From an uncultured Campylobacter sp. (lineage in GTDB: Bacteria > Campylobacterota > Campylobacteria > Campylobacterales > Campylobacteraceae): 24,774 nucleotides of DNA. Position numbers and translations under genes: made by a program. The DNA lies in the NCBI RefSeq assembly GCF_938030685.1, contig NZ_CALHHX010000034.1, forward strand, positions 1 through 24,774. The letters are read 5' to 3'. Under the pieces are notes generated by a model. It had not been told where the DNA came from. It ran no database searches and saw only the letters and a list, made by a program, of their open reading frames with translations. Shown here one piece after another: positions 7,454-16,292 of the stretch (position 1 is the stretch's first letter; each line of letters starts with the position of its first letter).

Positions 7454-8581
7454 ATGAAAAGAGTCGCCAGTTTGATTTTCGCAGCGTTTTTGGTTTCGGG
7501 CTGCTCCTATTTTGAAAAAAAGGAAGATAAAGGCGCGAAGCAAGGCGGCGAGGCTCCCGCGCTGCCGGTAGGCGTATTTACCGCCAAATCCGCCGACGTG
7601 CCGATAATTTTAAAATTTAACGGACAGACCGTAAGCGAGCTTGAGATAATGCTAAAGCCGCAGGTTTCGGGCACCATCGAAAAGCAGCTTTTCGAGCCTG
7701 GTCGTAGCGTCAAAAAGGGCGACGTGCTCTACGAAATCGACCGCTCGCGCTACCAAGCGGCGTTTGACAGCGCAAACGCTAATCTGCAAAACGCCTCGGC
7801 GGACTACAAAAGAGCCAAGGCGCTAAAAGCCAGCAATACGATCTCTCAAAAGGATTTCGACACCGCAAAGGCCGCGTTTATGGTGGCTGAAGCAAATTTT
7901 AAAAGCGCAAAGATCGATCTTGACCACTCGCTCGTGACCGCACCTTTTGACGGCATGGCGGGCGATACGCAAAAGGACGTAGGCGCATACGTAAACGTTG
8001 GCGAGGATCTGGTTAGGCTTTCTAAATTTGATCCGATCGACGTAGAATTCGGCATCGCGGACGTCGATAGACTGGAGCTTGATGCAAATTTAAAAAACGG
8101 GCAGTGGAAGCAGCTGGGTCGTCAGGTAAGCATAAATCTCGGCGGCAAGGACTACAACGGCACGCTAAGCTTCATCGATAGTGTCATCAATACAAACACT
8201 GCGTCCGTCAGCGCCAAGGCTCAAATTCCAAATCCAAACTTAGAAATTCGCCCTGGAATTTTTACCAAAGTAAGCGTCGAGGGCTTTTATCAGAAAAACG
8301 GTTTTAAAATTCCGCAAGTTGCGCTCAAGCAAGATCTTAGCAACACCATAGTCTATGTCGTGCAAGACGGAAAGGTCGCTAAAAAGGTGGTCAAAATCGC
8401 GGCGCAAGATACCCGCACGGCGACGATCTCAAGCGGGCTGCAGGACGGCGATCAGATCATTTTAGATAATTTTAAAAAGATCAACGTGGGCTCCAAGGTC
8501 ACTCCCGTACCCGCGAGCACCAATCCTTACGTAGCGGGACAGCCTGAAGCATCTCAGAGCAATGCGGAAAGCGGGAAATAA
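7454..8581 (+). CDS. cmeA: RND efflux periplasmic adaptor lipoprotein (CmeA-like)
   Basis: 375 residues. The membrane-fusion protein of a tripartite RND pump links the inner-membrane transporter to the outer-membrane channel. A lipoprotein signal peptide (MKRVASLIFAAFLVSGC, acylated C17) anchors it to the inner membrane. Lipoyl-domain halves (KPQVSGTIEKQLFEPGRSVK and later LVTAPFDGMAG) flank an alpha-helical hairpin rich in Ala/Lys (NANLQNASADYKRAKALKAS). A beta-barrel and membrane-proximal domain follow (VEFGIADVDRLELD..., IPQVALKQDLSNTIVYVVQDG). The start has AGAGGAATTTAC before it. The stop overlaps the start of the pump gene by one base (TAATG), so translation is coupled. Confidence 0.93.
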   Translation: MKRVASLIFAAFLVSGCSYFEKKEDKGAKQGGEAPALPVGVFTAKSADVPIILKFNGQTVSELEIMLKPQVSGTIEKQLFEPGRSVKKGDVLYEIDRSRYQAAFDSANANLQNASADYKRAKALKASNTISQKDFDTAKAAFMVAEANFKSAKIDLDHSLVTAPFDGMAGDTQKDVGAYVNVGEDLVRLSKFDPIDVEFGIADVDRLELDANLKNGQWKQLGRQVSINLGGKDYNGTLSFIDSVINTNTASVSAKAQIPNPNLEIRPGIFTKVSVEGFYQKNGFKIPQVALKQDLSNTIVYVVQDGKVAKKVVKIAAQDTRTATISSGLQDGDQIILDNFKKINVGSKVTPVPASTNPYVAGQPEASQSNAESGK

Positions 8582-11500
8582 TGTTTTCTAAATTTTTCAT
8601 CAACCGCCCCGTTTTTGCCTGCGTCGTTTCGATCATCATCGTAATCGCGGGCGTTTTGGCTCTTAAAAATTCCTCCGTCGAGGAGTATCCGCAACTCACG
8701 CCGCCGCAAATCGTCGTTAGCGCTACGTATAGCGGCGCGGACGCGCAGACGATTGCCGACGTCGTCGCAGCCCCTCTTGAAAACGCAATCAACGGCGTTG
8801 AAAATATGATCTATATGGAAAGCTCAGCAAGCTCCTCCGGTGATGTTCGTATCAACGTATATTTTCAAATCGGCACAAATCCAGCAGATGCGAAAGTCAA
8901 TGTAAACAACCGCGTCACGCCAGCTCTTACGCTACTTCCCGATGAAGTGCGCCGCTACGGCGTAACCGTCACCGAGCGTAGCAGTACGATGCTCGAAGTG
9001 CTTGCGTTTTACGATCCTAGCGAACAGATGGATGTTGTAGAGATGCAAAACTACGTAGCTATCAACGTCGTAGATGAGCTAAAGCGCGTGCCGGGCGTCG
9101 GCGAAGCTCAAGCGCTGGGTACGAAAGACTATGCTATGAGGATCTGGGTTAAGCCTGAGCTACTTAAGAAATTTAACGTTACGACTGCCGAGATAATCGC
9201 CGCAATAAGCGAGCAAAACAGCCAATACGCCGCGGGTAAGATGGGCGAGCAGCCGATGAACTTAGGCAATCCCTACGTCTATGCGATCAAGCCTGAGGGT
9301 CGTTTAAAAACCGTCGAAGAGTTTGAAAATATCATCATACGCGCGCAAAAAGATGGGAATTTCTTGCGCGTAAAAGATGTCGCCGAGGTCAAACTTGGCG
9401 GCGCAAGCTACAATATCTCGGCGAAATTTAACGGTAAAGAGATGGTGCCTGTGCTTATCTTTATGCAAAGTGGCGCCAACGCCCTAGCCGTAGTTGAAGC
9501 GGTAAATAAGCGCATAGACGAGCTTAAACCAAATTTCCCAGGCGAGCTGACCTACGACGTCGCCTACGATACGACGAGCTTCGTAAAAGTCTCGATCGAA
9601 GAGGTCATTCATACTTTCATTGAAGCGCTAATCCTCGTCATCATCGTTATGTATATGTTCTTAGGCAATCTTAGAGCGACGATCATTCCGACGCTTGCTG
9701 CGCCTGTATCGATCTGCGGAGCGTTTATCGGAATTTACGCCTTCGGATTTTCTATAAATTTAATTACCCTTTTTGCGCTTATTTTAGCTATCGGCATCGT
9801 CGTGGACGACGCGATCATAGTAATCGAAAACGTGGAGAGAATTTTGCACGAAGAGCCGGATCTTAGCGTCAAAGAAGCCACTACAAAGGCGATGGGCGAG
9901 ATCATAGCGCCCGTCATCTCCATCGTGCTCGTGCTTTCGGCGGTTTTTGTGCCGGTTGCGTTTATGGAGGGCTTTACCGGGGTTATGCAGAGGCAATTTG
10001 CATTAACGCTCGTAGCCTCGGTATGTTTTTCAGGCTTCGTAGCCCTTACACTAACGCCCGCACTTTGCGCTCTAATTTTGCAAAAAAAGGAATCTGAGCC
10101 TTTTTTCTTTATAAGATGGTTTAATAATCTTTTTAGCATCTCAACTAAAATTTACGCCGCAGGTGTCGGCATGGTTTTGCGCCACGTACTAATCAGCCTT
10201 GTTTTTGTGGGCATCATCATCTATGCGATGGTGAAGCTTCTTGTGCTCACTCCTAGCGGCCTGGTGCCTAACGAGGACAAAGGCTCGATTATGGCGATGA
10301 CTACGCTTCCGTCGGCATCTACTCTACCTAGGACGGAAGCCGATCAGGATTTCATCGCAAGTATCGCTAAAAAGTATCCAAACGTAAAAGATATAACCCA
10401 AATCACGGGATACGATATGCTAGCCGGAGCGCTTAGAGAAAATGCGGGAGCTTTTTTTATGAAGCTAAAAGACTGGAAGGAGCGCCCCGGCGATGAAAAT
10501 TCCAACTTCGCCATAGCTGCCGCGCTAAACGGGCAGCTCTACGGCGCGGATCGCAACTCGATGACTTACGTCGTTACGCCGCCTCCTATTATGGGGCTTT
10601 CGCTTACGGGCGGATTTGAGCTCTACGCGCAAAGCACGACGGGCAAGAGCTACGATGAAATTCGCGCAGATATGGATCGCGTAACTGCCAAAGCCAATCA
10701 ACACCCCGCTTTAAAGCTCGTTCGAACGACGCTGGATACCGATTTCCCGCAGTATAAGCTCTATCTCGATAAAGAGAAGATAAAGATGCTAGGCGTTAAA
10801 ATAGCCGACATTTTTACCGTGCTAAATTCTACCATCGGGCAGTATTACATCAACGACTTTAACCTTATGGGTCGTACGTTTAAGGTCTATATCCGCGCTA
10901 CACAAAACTACAGAGACGATCCTAACGATCTAAAATCGCTCTACGTCCGCAGCGCTAGTGGCGATCTGATACCGTTAAATTCCTTAGTGAGGCTTGAGCG
11001 CTCTTTGGGCCCGGATTCCGTTAATAGATTTAACGCCTTCCCAGCAGCGCAGATTATGGGCGAGCCAAATACGGGTTATACCTCGGGTCAGGCGATTGCA
11101 GCGATCCAAGAGGTTATAAAAGAGGAGCTTCCTAGCGGATATTCTATCGGCTGGGCGGGCTCCGCGTATCAAGAGGTCAGCGAGACCGGCAAAGGCTCGC
11201 AGGCGTTTGTATTTGGAATGATCTTCGTGTTTTTGATCCTGGCGGCTCAATACGAAAGGTGGCTCATGCCGCTTGCCGTACTTACCGCCGTGCCGTTTTC
11301 GGTATTCGGCGCGCTCGTGTTTACATATTTCCGCGGGCTGAATAACGACATATATTTTCAGATCGGTTTGCTGCTTCTAATCGGTCTGGCGGCGAAAAAC
11401 GCGATTTTGATCGTAGAATTTGCGATGAACGAGCACCTAAACAACCACCGCCCTATCGCCGAGGCCGCCGTAGAGGCCGCCAAGATGAGGTTTCGCCCTA

Positions 11501-11739
11501 TCGTGATGACGAGCCTTGCGTTCGGCCTCGGCGTGCTTCCGATGGTTATCGCTACCGGTGCAGGCGCTGCTAGCCGCCATGCGCTAGGAACCGGCGTCGT
11601 AGGCGGAATGCTCGCGGCATCTACAATCGCGATCTTTTTCGTGCCGCTGTTTTTCTACCTGCTCGAAAGCTTCAACGCTTGGCTTGATAGACGCGGCAAA
11701 AAAGTCCAAACTAACGAGGTGAACGATGAAAATAAATAA
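8581..11739 (+). CDS. cmeB: RND multidrug efflux transporter (CmeB-like)
   Basis: 1052 residues, normal for the HAE1 family (AcrB/CmeB). It is the proton-driven inner-membrane trimer that expels bile salts, antibiotics and other amphiphiles. The N-terminus FFINRPVFACVVSIIIVIAG is the classical first membrane helix. The proton-relay aspartates are in TM4 (GIVVDDAIIVIENVERI, D409/D410, equal to AcrB D407/D408), and the partner lysine is in TM10 (GLAAKNAILIVEFA, K939, equal to K940). The two large periplasmic loops are in place (residues about 30-335 and 560-870). The frame is intact. The last 14 nt overlap the channel gene. In C. jejuni the same pump is the main multidrug and bile-resistance system; the role here is inferred from that. 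Confidence 0.95.
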   Translation: MFSKFFINRPVFACVVSIIIVIAGVLALKNSSVEEYPQLTPPQIVVSATYSGADAQTIADVVAAPLENAINGVENMIYMESSASSSGDVRINVYFQIGTNPADAKVNVNNRVTPALTLLPDEVRRYGVTVTERSSTMLEVLAFYDPSEQMDVVEMQNYVAINVVDELKRVPGVGEAQALGTKDYAMRIWVKPELLKKFNVTTAEIIAAISEQNSQYAAGKMGEQPMNLGNPYVYAIKPEGRLKTVEEFENIIIRAQKDGNFLRVKDVAEVKLGGASYNISAKFNGKEMVPVLIFMQSGANALAVVEAVNKRIDELKPNFPGELTYDVAYDTTSFVKVSIEEVIHTFIEALILVIIVMYMFLGNLRATIIPTLAAPVSICGAFIGIYAFGFSINLITLFALILAIGIVVDDAIIVIENVERILHEEPDLSVKEATTKAMGEIIAPVISIVLVLSAVFVPVAFMEGFTGVMQRQFALTLVASVCFSGFVALTLTPALCALILQKKESEPFFFIRWFNNLFSISTKIYAAGVGMVLRHVLISLVFVGIIIYAMVKLLVLTPSGLVPNEDKGSIMAMTTLPSASTLPRTEADQDFIASIAKKYPNVKDITQITGYDMLAGALRENAGAFFMKLKDWKERPGDENSNFAIAAALNGQLYGADRNSMTYVVTPPPIMGLSLTGGFELYAQSTTGKSYDEIRADMDRVTAKANQHPALKLVRTTLDTDFPQYKLYLDKEKIKMLGVKIADIFTVLNSTIGQYYINDFNLMGRTFKVYIRATQNYRDDPNDLKSLYVRSASGDLIPLNSLVRLERSLGPDSVNRFNAFPAAQIMGEPNTGYTSGQAIAAIQEVIKEELPSGYSIGWAGSAYQEVSETGKGSQAFVFGMIFVFLILAAQYERWLMPLAVLTAVPFSVFGALVFTYFRGLNNDIYFQIGLLLLIGLAAKNAILIVEFAMNEHLNNHRPIAEAAVEAAKMRFRPIVMTSLAFGLGVLPMVIATGAGAASRHALGTGVVGGMLAASTIAIFFVPLFFYLLESFNAWLDRRGKKVQTNEVNDENK

Positions 11740-13183
11740 CGCTCTTTTAAGCGCCTTGACGCTTGGAATTTTACTTTGCGGCTGCAATTTCAAGCCCGTT
11801 ACGCCGCAGAAACAGACCGGCTTTAAGGCGGATTACGCAAGCACTAACGTTAGCACGCAGTGGTGGAAAAGCTTTAACGATCCGCAGCTAAACGCCCTGA
11901 TCCAAAGCGCGCTGGAGCAAAATTCCGACCTGCAAACCGCGCTGAATAACGTCGAGTATGCGCGCGTAAATTTGGGACTAAACAAGCTTGAGTACCTGCC
12001 GAACGTAAATTTAAGCGGCAGCGCGGTGCGCCAAAATAATTTCGGCAACCAGCCCGATCGCAACTCTCACGGCGCGTATCAGATCGGCGCCGTGCTAAGC
12101 TACGAGATCGATCTTTGGGGGCGCGTGCGCAACAGCGTAGATTCGGCGCGATCGAAATTTAATGCGACGAAATACGACTACGAAACCGCCAAAAATACGA
12201 TCACTAGCACGGTTGCGACGACCTATTTTACGCTACTAGCGTTAAAGCAGCAGGAGAAAATTTTAAAAGACAGCCTAAAAAGCTATCAAGATACGCAAAA
12301 CTACCGCAAAAAGCAGCTCGATGCGGGCGCGGTTAGCGAGATCGTATTTTATCAGGCCAAAGCTGCGGTCCAAAGCGCCGAGGCAAGCCTCATAAGCGTG
12401 CAAAATCAGCTCTCCGCAGCGCAGACCTCGCTAAATATCCTAACGGGCAAGAGCTACGATGAAATTTTACGCGGCGCGCCGCAGACCGCTGCGAAAATGC
12501 CTAGCGCTCCGCAGATCCCAAGCGGAATCCCAAGCGACGTGATCCTGCACCGTCCGGATGTCGCAAGCTCGCTCGAAAATCTGCGCGCAAGCAACTTTTT
12601 AGTGGGCGTCGCCAAGGCGGGCTACTTCCCTACTTTCTCGCTTACGGGCTCGGCGGGATATGCAAGCGGCGAGTTTGACAGGCTGTTTACCGCAAGTGCG
12701 AGCACATGGAGCATCGGCGGCTCGCTCGTAGGGCCGCTACTTGATTTTGGCCGCCAAAAAAGGCGCGTAGAGCTTGCAAATTTAGAGCAAAATGCAAGCT
12801 TCATCGCATACGACAAAGCGCTTAAAACCGCTTTCGGCGACGTTCGCGACGCGCTGATAGGAGTGCAAAACGCCAAATTAAGACAGGCAAGCCTCGCCGA
12901 TCTCGTCGCTTCGCAGAGCAAAATTTACTCAAACGCCTCGAGCAGGTATCAGGCGGGCTACAGCGACCATCTGGAGTTTTTGGATTCGCAGCGAAACCTA
13001 CTTAGCGCGCAGCTAAACAAAGTGCAGACCGATCTTGACGTGCTAAGCGCGACGGTAAACGCCTACAAGGCGCTCGGCGGCGGCTTTAGCATAGAAGATA
13101 GCGAGATCAAGGCGCTTATCGGCGCGGAGCAGGATGTACGGCCCGATATGTCCGCCTTCCCGAAGGATAGAATTTTTAATTAG
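11726..13183 (+). CDS. cmeC: RND efflux outer-membrane channel lipoprotein (CmeC-like)
   Basis: 485 residues of the TolC/NodT outer-membrane factor family. A lipoprotein signal (LGILLCGC, acylated C20) is followed by the typical SxxWWKSFNDPQLNALIQSAL opening. Then come two internally repeated halves, each with an outer-membrane beta segment (AYQIGAVLSYEIDLWGRVRN; TWSIGGSLVGPLLDFGRQKR) and long coiled helices. The motif GIPSDVILHRPDV between the halves is a family hallmark. Its start codon lies inside the last codons of the pump gene. The stop is TAG. It completes the tripartite pump across the outer membrane. Confidence 0.93.
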   Translation: MKINNALLSALTLGILLCGCNFKPVTPQKQTGFKADYASTNVSTQWWKSFNDPQLNALIQSALEQNSDLQTALNNVEYARVNLGLNKLEYLPNVNLSGSAVRQNNFGNQPDRNSHGAYQIGAVLSYEIDLWGRVRNSVDSARSKFNATKYDYETAKNTITSTVATTYFTLLALKQQEKILKDSLKSYQDTQNYRKKQLDAGAVSEIVFYQAKAAVQSAEASLISVQNQLSAAQTSLNILTGKSYDEILRGAPQTAAKMPSAPQIPSGIPSDVILHRPDVASSLENLRASNFLVGVAKAGYFPTFSLTGSAGYASGEFDRLFTASASTWSIGGSLVGPLLDFGRQKRRVELANLEQNASFIAYDKALKTAFGDVRDALIGVQNAKLRQASLADLVASQSKIYSNASSRYQAGYSDHLEFLDSQRNLLSAQLNKVQTDLDVLSATVNAYKALGGGFSIEDSEIKALIGAEQDVRPDMSAFPKDRIFN

Positions 13184-13189
13184 CTTTAT

Positions 13190-13242
13190 AAATTTACGGG
13201 CGGCGCAAAATTTTAAAATACCCGTAAATTTAAAGCGCCGCC
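13190..13242. repeat. Interleaved inverted repeats after the efflux operon
   Basis: Two perfect inverted repeats overlap in A-B-A'-B' order. A is AAATTTACGGG (13190-13200) with CCCGTAAATTT (13221-13231). B is GGCGGCGC (13199-13206) with GCGCCGCC (13235-13242). They share two bases, so in full they form alternative hairpins or, with slight trimming, a pseudoknot-like fold. They start 7 nt past the channel-gene stop. Confidence 0.65.
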
Positions 13243-13253
13243 GAAATTTTACG

Positions 13254-13296
13254 GCGCAAGCGGACTATATGAAAGTAAAATTTGCTTGCGCTTTTT
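13254..13296 (+). terminator. Intrinsic terminator of the efflux operon
   Basis: GCGCAAGC (13254-13261) pairs perfectly with GCTTGCGC (13284-13291), loop 22 nt, followed at once by TTTTT (13292-13296). It lies 71 nt downstream of the last operon stop. The long loop is unusual but the T-run placement is right. Confidence 0.65.
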
Positions 13297-13420
13297 AAAT
13301 TTAGCCCTGCGGCGGGCGATGGATCCAAATTTTAAAAATAGTCTAAATTTCAGATAGCCGCAGCAAGGTAAGATCACCGCTCGGCTAGGAAGCCCAAAAC
13401 AGCCTGGCTTAGCGGCGCAG

Positions 13421-13500
13421 TAGAATTTCAAGCAGCACGGCAAAATTCTAATCGCTGCAGACAAATTCCAAGCAGCGCGATAGAATTCCGAGCGCGGTGT
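13421..13500. repeat. Four tandem degenerate 20-bp repeats
   Basis: Four units of exactly 20 bp sit head to tail: 13421-13440, 13441-13460, 13461-13480 and 13481-13500. Each begins NANAATTC or a close variant, and most continue with cAAGCaGCgcg. Units 1 and 3 differ least; unit 2 has diverged most. The period is not a multiple of three and no ribosome site precedes it, so it is not coding. Confidence 0.6.
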
Positions 13501-13610
13501 CGCGCGGGCTGCCGTAAAGATTTTGCATATTGTTCCCATGCAGAATTTTCAAATTTGAAGGCGAGCGGTTGCGCGCCGAAACGGAATTTGGCAAAATTTT
13601 AGATTTTCGC

Positions 13611-13616
13611 TATAAT
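13611..13616 (+). promoter_or_regulatory. -10 box for tRNA-Ser(GGA)
   Basis: TATAAT in the context CGCTATAATCGCG ends 15 nt before the tRNA 5' end, a normal spacing for a tRNA promoter with a short leader. Confidence 0.6.
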
Positions 13617-13631
13617 CGCGACTTTTAATTT

Positions 13632-13719
13632 AGATGGGTGTCCGAGCGGTTGAAGGAGCACGCCTGGAACGCGTGTAAAGTGCAAGCTTTCGAGGGTTCG
13701 AATCCCTTCCCATCTGCCA
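13632..13719 (+). tRNA. tRNA-Ser(GGA)
   Basis: 88 nt including an encoded CCA. The acceptor stem is AGATGGG/CCCATCT with discriminator G. The anticodon loop CTGGAAC gives anticodon GGA, reading UCC/UCU serine codons. The T arm has GGTTCGAATC, and there is a long class-II variable arm (around TAAAGTGCAAGCTTTC) as expected for serine. Confidence 0.95.
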
Positions 13720-13945
13720 CTATCTTAAAATTTCATCCGTGCAAAACTTCAAAATTTCACTTCCCACTCGGCGTAAATTCTATAAATTTAAAGCCAAATT
13801 CCACCCTTGCCGCAAATCCTACGATCAAAGACAAAATTTCCTCCGCCGAAATCAAACCCAAAGCCGCCTAAATTCTATCTCTGCGCCCGCTATTTACCGA
13901 TATTGCGCTAAAATTACTTTTAAATTTTACTTTAAAGGAGAGAAA

Positions 13946-14899
13946 ATGAGTAAAGAAAAAAGTTACGCCTGTGCGCACGCAAAATCCCAAAACGTAACCG
14001 ACGCACCCGGCAACAACACCGTATTTATGATCTGGCGCTTTGGTGCGGGCAAGACCGCCTGCAAAAAGGCTTTCGAGAGGCTTTGCGGTTTGGTGATAAA
14101 TTTAAACAAAACCGCCGTTACGAGATTCGGCGCGGCTAGCGAAACGAGTTGCGTGCTGGGCGTGGGCTTTGAGGCGTGGAAAATGCTCGGCTTGCCGAAG
14201 CCTTTGCCGAAGGAGCTAAAAAATTTCGAAGAGATTAGGGGCGATAAACACATCGCGCCCGCTACCGGAGGCGATATCCATATCCACATCAGAGCGGCGA
14301 ATCAAGCCGTTTGCTACGATATGGCAAGCGAGATCAGAGCCGTGCTAAAGGACGTTGCGACCTGCGAGGAGGAGATCTGTGGCTTTAAATACTACGACGG
14401 ACGCGCTATCATCGGCTTTGTGGACGGTACCGAAAACCCACAGGGCGCAGATCGCGACTTTTTCGCCAAGGTAGGCGACGAAGATGCGGCGTACAAGGGT
14501 GGCAGTTATCTTTTTACGCAAAAATACATCCACGATATGAGCGCGTGGAACGCCGCGGGCGTCGCCGAGCAGGAGCGCGTCATCGGGCGCAGCAAACAAA
14601 ACGACATCGAAATGAGCGAGGAGATAAAGCCCAGCAACTCGCACTCCGCCGCAGCCAACGTCGGCGACGACAAAAAGGTCGTGCGCGGCAATATGCCGTT
14701 TATGCAAGGCGGCGAGACGGGAACCTACTTCATCGCCTACGCAAGCACCTTTAGCACGCTAGAGCTGATGCTTGAGAGTATGTTTATCGGCCGTCCGCGG
14801 GGCAACTATGACCGGCTGCTAGATTTTAGCACGGCAAAGACGGGCGCGCTCTTTTTCGCTCCGACTTTCGATATGCTCGAGGCTTACGATGCGGGCTAA
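13946..14899 (+). CDS. DyP-type (YfeX-like) heme peroxidase
   Basis: 317 residues from the ATG at 13946-13948, chosen because AAAGGAGAG lies just before it; the longer open frame upstream lacks a ribosome site. Dye-decolourising peroxidases are ferredoxin-fold heme enzymes that use H2O2 to oxidise bulky or aromatic electron donors. The signature GFVDG (157-161) holds the catalytic D160. The proximal heme ligand is H233 (KPSNSHSAAAN), and the distal arginine is R247 (VVRGNMPF). No Tat or Sec signal is present, so it should be cytoplasmic or encapsulated; no encapsulin gene is in the window. It has its own short upstream spacer behind the tRNA-Ser, a common place for acquired genes. Intact. Confidence 0.9.
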   Translation: MSKEKSYACAHAKSQNVTDAPGNNTVFMIWRFGAGKTACKKAFERLCGLVINLNKTAVTRFGAASETSCVLGVGFEAWKMLGLPKPLPKELKNFEEIRGDKHIAPATGGDIHIHIRAANQAVCYDMASEIRAVLKDVATCEEEICGFKYYDGRAIIGFVDGTENPQGADRDFFAKVGDEDAAYKGGSYLFTQKYIHDMSAWNAAGVAEQERVIGRSKQNDIEMSEEIKPSNSHSAAANVGDDKKVVRGNMPFMQGGETGTYFIAYASTFSTLELMLESMFIGRPRGNYDRLLDFSTAKTGALFFAPTFDMLEAYDAG

Positions 14900-14930
14900 A
14901 TTTAAATCACTTTAAATTTAAAGGCACGCG

Positions 14931-15545
14931 ATGTTTTGTGATCTAAGCCCGTATCAAAGCAGGCGCTGCAAAGAGATCATAGAAAATAGAGCCGAAAACA
15001 GCGAAAATATCAGCGGCTTACTGGAGTTTATAAACTCTAAATTTAAGGTTCGTCCTATCAGCGCGTTTTACGGCGCGGGCAGGGACTCGGCGTGGCTTAA
15101 GATCGTGCTTCGCTTCGATAAAGACGCCGCAAAAATCACCGATAAAAAGTGCATCGAGCGCTACCTCGCCAGCACGCCGCTTTTCGAGAAACTAAACGGG
15201 CTAAGGAATTTTTATATCTCGGTCGAGTCCTTCGAGTCGCAGATCCGCACCGATCTGATCCAAGGCGCGGTAGAGGAGCTGCTGCGAAACCGAAACGAGC
15301 TTTTAGCGCCGCTTAAAATTTGGTATATCGCAGCGGTGTCCGACGCGCCCGTAGTTTTTTATTTCACGAGACAAGACGCGGCACGCCGCGAAGGGGGCGG
15401 AAAGATAGAGCGGCTGATAAGAAATTTTATAGAGAAAGCACAGGACGCCAAATATCTGAGCCACATGGAATTTAAGCTGTTTTTTGACAGCAAGGAGTCC
15501 GTGGATCTTGAGTACGGCGGAAATTTGTTCTATTATTTTAAATAA
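14931..15545 (+). CDS. Hypothetical protein, 204 residues
   Basis: I do not recognise this family. There is no signal peptide and no membrane segment. The protein is charged and mixed alpha/beta in look. Notable stretches are FCDLSPYQSRRCKEIIENRA at the start, FKVRPISAFYGAGRDSAWLK, NGLRNFYISVESFESQIRTD and an aromatic C-terminus (YGGNLFYYFK). The ribosome site is weak (AAAGGCACGCG). It follows the peroxidase by 31 nt and precedes decayed genes, so it belongs to a turnover-prone accessory tract. The sequence has coding-like composition throughout and ends in a clean TAA. Confidence 0.65.
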   Translation: MFCDLSPYQSRRCKEIIENRAENSENISGLLEFINSKFKVRPISAFYGAGRDSAWLKIVLRFDKDAAKITDKKCIERYLASTPLFEKLNGLRNFYISVESFESQIRTDLIQGAVEELLRNRNELLAPLKIWYIAAVSDAPVVFYFTRQDAARREGGGKIERLIRNFIEKAQDAKYLSHMEFKLFFDSKESVDLEYGGNLFYYFK

Positions 15546-15565
15546 AATTTTGCAAAGGAGCGAAA

Positions 15566-15870
15566 ATGGATGCGAAGCTTTACAGAAGGTAACGCAGATC
15601 TCGCGGGGGCTTGAGGAGGGCGGCGTGTAGAGCCTAAAAGAGGCGATAGAGGGCGAAGGCGACGAGGTTAGCAAGACGCAAACTCGCGTGATCTTAGGCG
15701 AATACTACGTGATGAAGGGCGAGCCCGCGCAGGCTAAGGAATATCTAGGGCCCGTGGCGCAAGGCGCCTAGCGACTGCTGGATCAATACGACGATCTGCT
15801 GGACAATGAAATTTGCAGAGCCGATATGCTTTTGGATATGATCGAGCGCTTCGGCTTTTTGGCGGAATAA
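15566..15870 (+). pseudogene. TPR-like small protein, remnant with frameshift and two amber codons
   Basis: An excellent ribosome site (AAAGGAGCGAAA) and ATG at 15566-15568 are followed after three codons by a one-base loss. The continuing frame reads EALQKVTQISRGLEEGGV, then TAG (15628-15630). It resumes with SLKEAIEGEGDEVSKTQTRV and ILGEYYVMKGEPAQAKEYLG, then a second TAG (15769-15771). After it come RLLDQYDDLLDNEICRADML and LDMIERFGFLAE, ending in TAA (15868-15870). GEYYVMKGEPAQAKEYL looks like one TPR helix pair. Repaired, it would be about 100 residues. The uniform coding-like composition shows it was a gene recently. Family and partner unknown. Confidence 0.6.
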
Positions 15871-15921
15871 AACGGCTCGCGATATGCGGCGAAAGAGATA
15901 AAATTTTAAGATCGGAGCGAA

Positions 15922-16212
15922 ATGCCGAAATATTCATTTGAAACCATAGAGCAAATGCTGCTAAAATGCGTAGCCGAGGGCGGTGAGCCCGAGCTTAGCT
16001 TTTGCCTGCGCGGCGTGGAGTATATGATCATCGCCTATGCGGATCGCTGCTCGTTTCAAAGATGTGCGGACAAAGTAGGCGCAAATGCGAGCGGCGAGCG
16101 GCATTTCGCTACGCTGCAGGAACTCTACGGCGCGCCGCAGATAGATGGACTCTCGCTAAAAGAGCTCTGGAGCGAAGCGGATGATTTTTACTGCTTTGAT
16201 TTCGAGCTGTGA
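15922..16212 (+). CDS. Small hypothetical protein, 96 residues
   Basis: Ribosome site CGGAG stands 4 nt before the ATG. The sequence runs from MPKYSFETIEQMLLKCVAEG through SFCLRGVEYMIIAYADRCSF to LSLKELWSEADDFYCFDFEL. The pattern is a helix, then a GVEYMI beta-hairpin, then a closing helix with LKELW. It vaguely resembles a class of small soluble proteins with a GKEYxI core and a C-terminal KxLxxIW helix that are often found beside toxin-immunity or unknown genes. That resemblance is weak and I assign no function. No signal peptide or membrane segment. Confidence 0.6.
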   Translation: MPKYSFETIEQMLLKCVAEGGEPELSFCLRGVEYMIIAYADRCSFQRCADKVGANASGERHFATLQELYGAPQIDGLSLKELWSEADDFYCFDFEL

Positions 16213-16292
16213 GTCTCGAAATTTTATGCGGCGGTGCGGTAAACACATGCGGTACCGATGCGCGACACAGATGAAAGCACGGACAAATTTAA

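Noticed and set aside
13249..13539. 96-residue open frame on the minus strand after cmeC
   Set aside because: It runs through the terminator hairpin and the 20-bp tandem repeats, has no ribosome site, and its Cys/Arg-rich product looks like a repeat translation.
13739..13945. 69-codon N-terminal extension of the DyP peroxidase
   Set aside because: It is Lys/Asn-rich spacer translation with AAATTT words; the AAAGGAG site and family length place the start at 13946.
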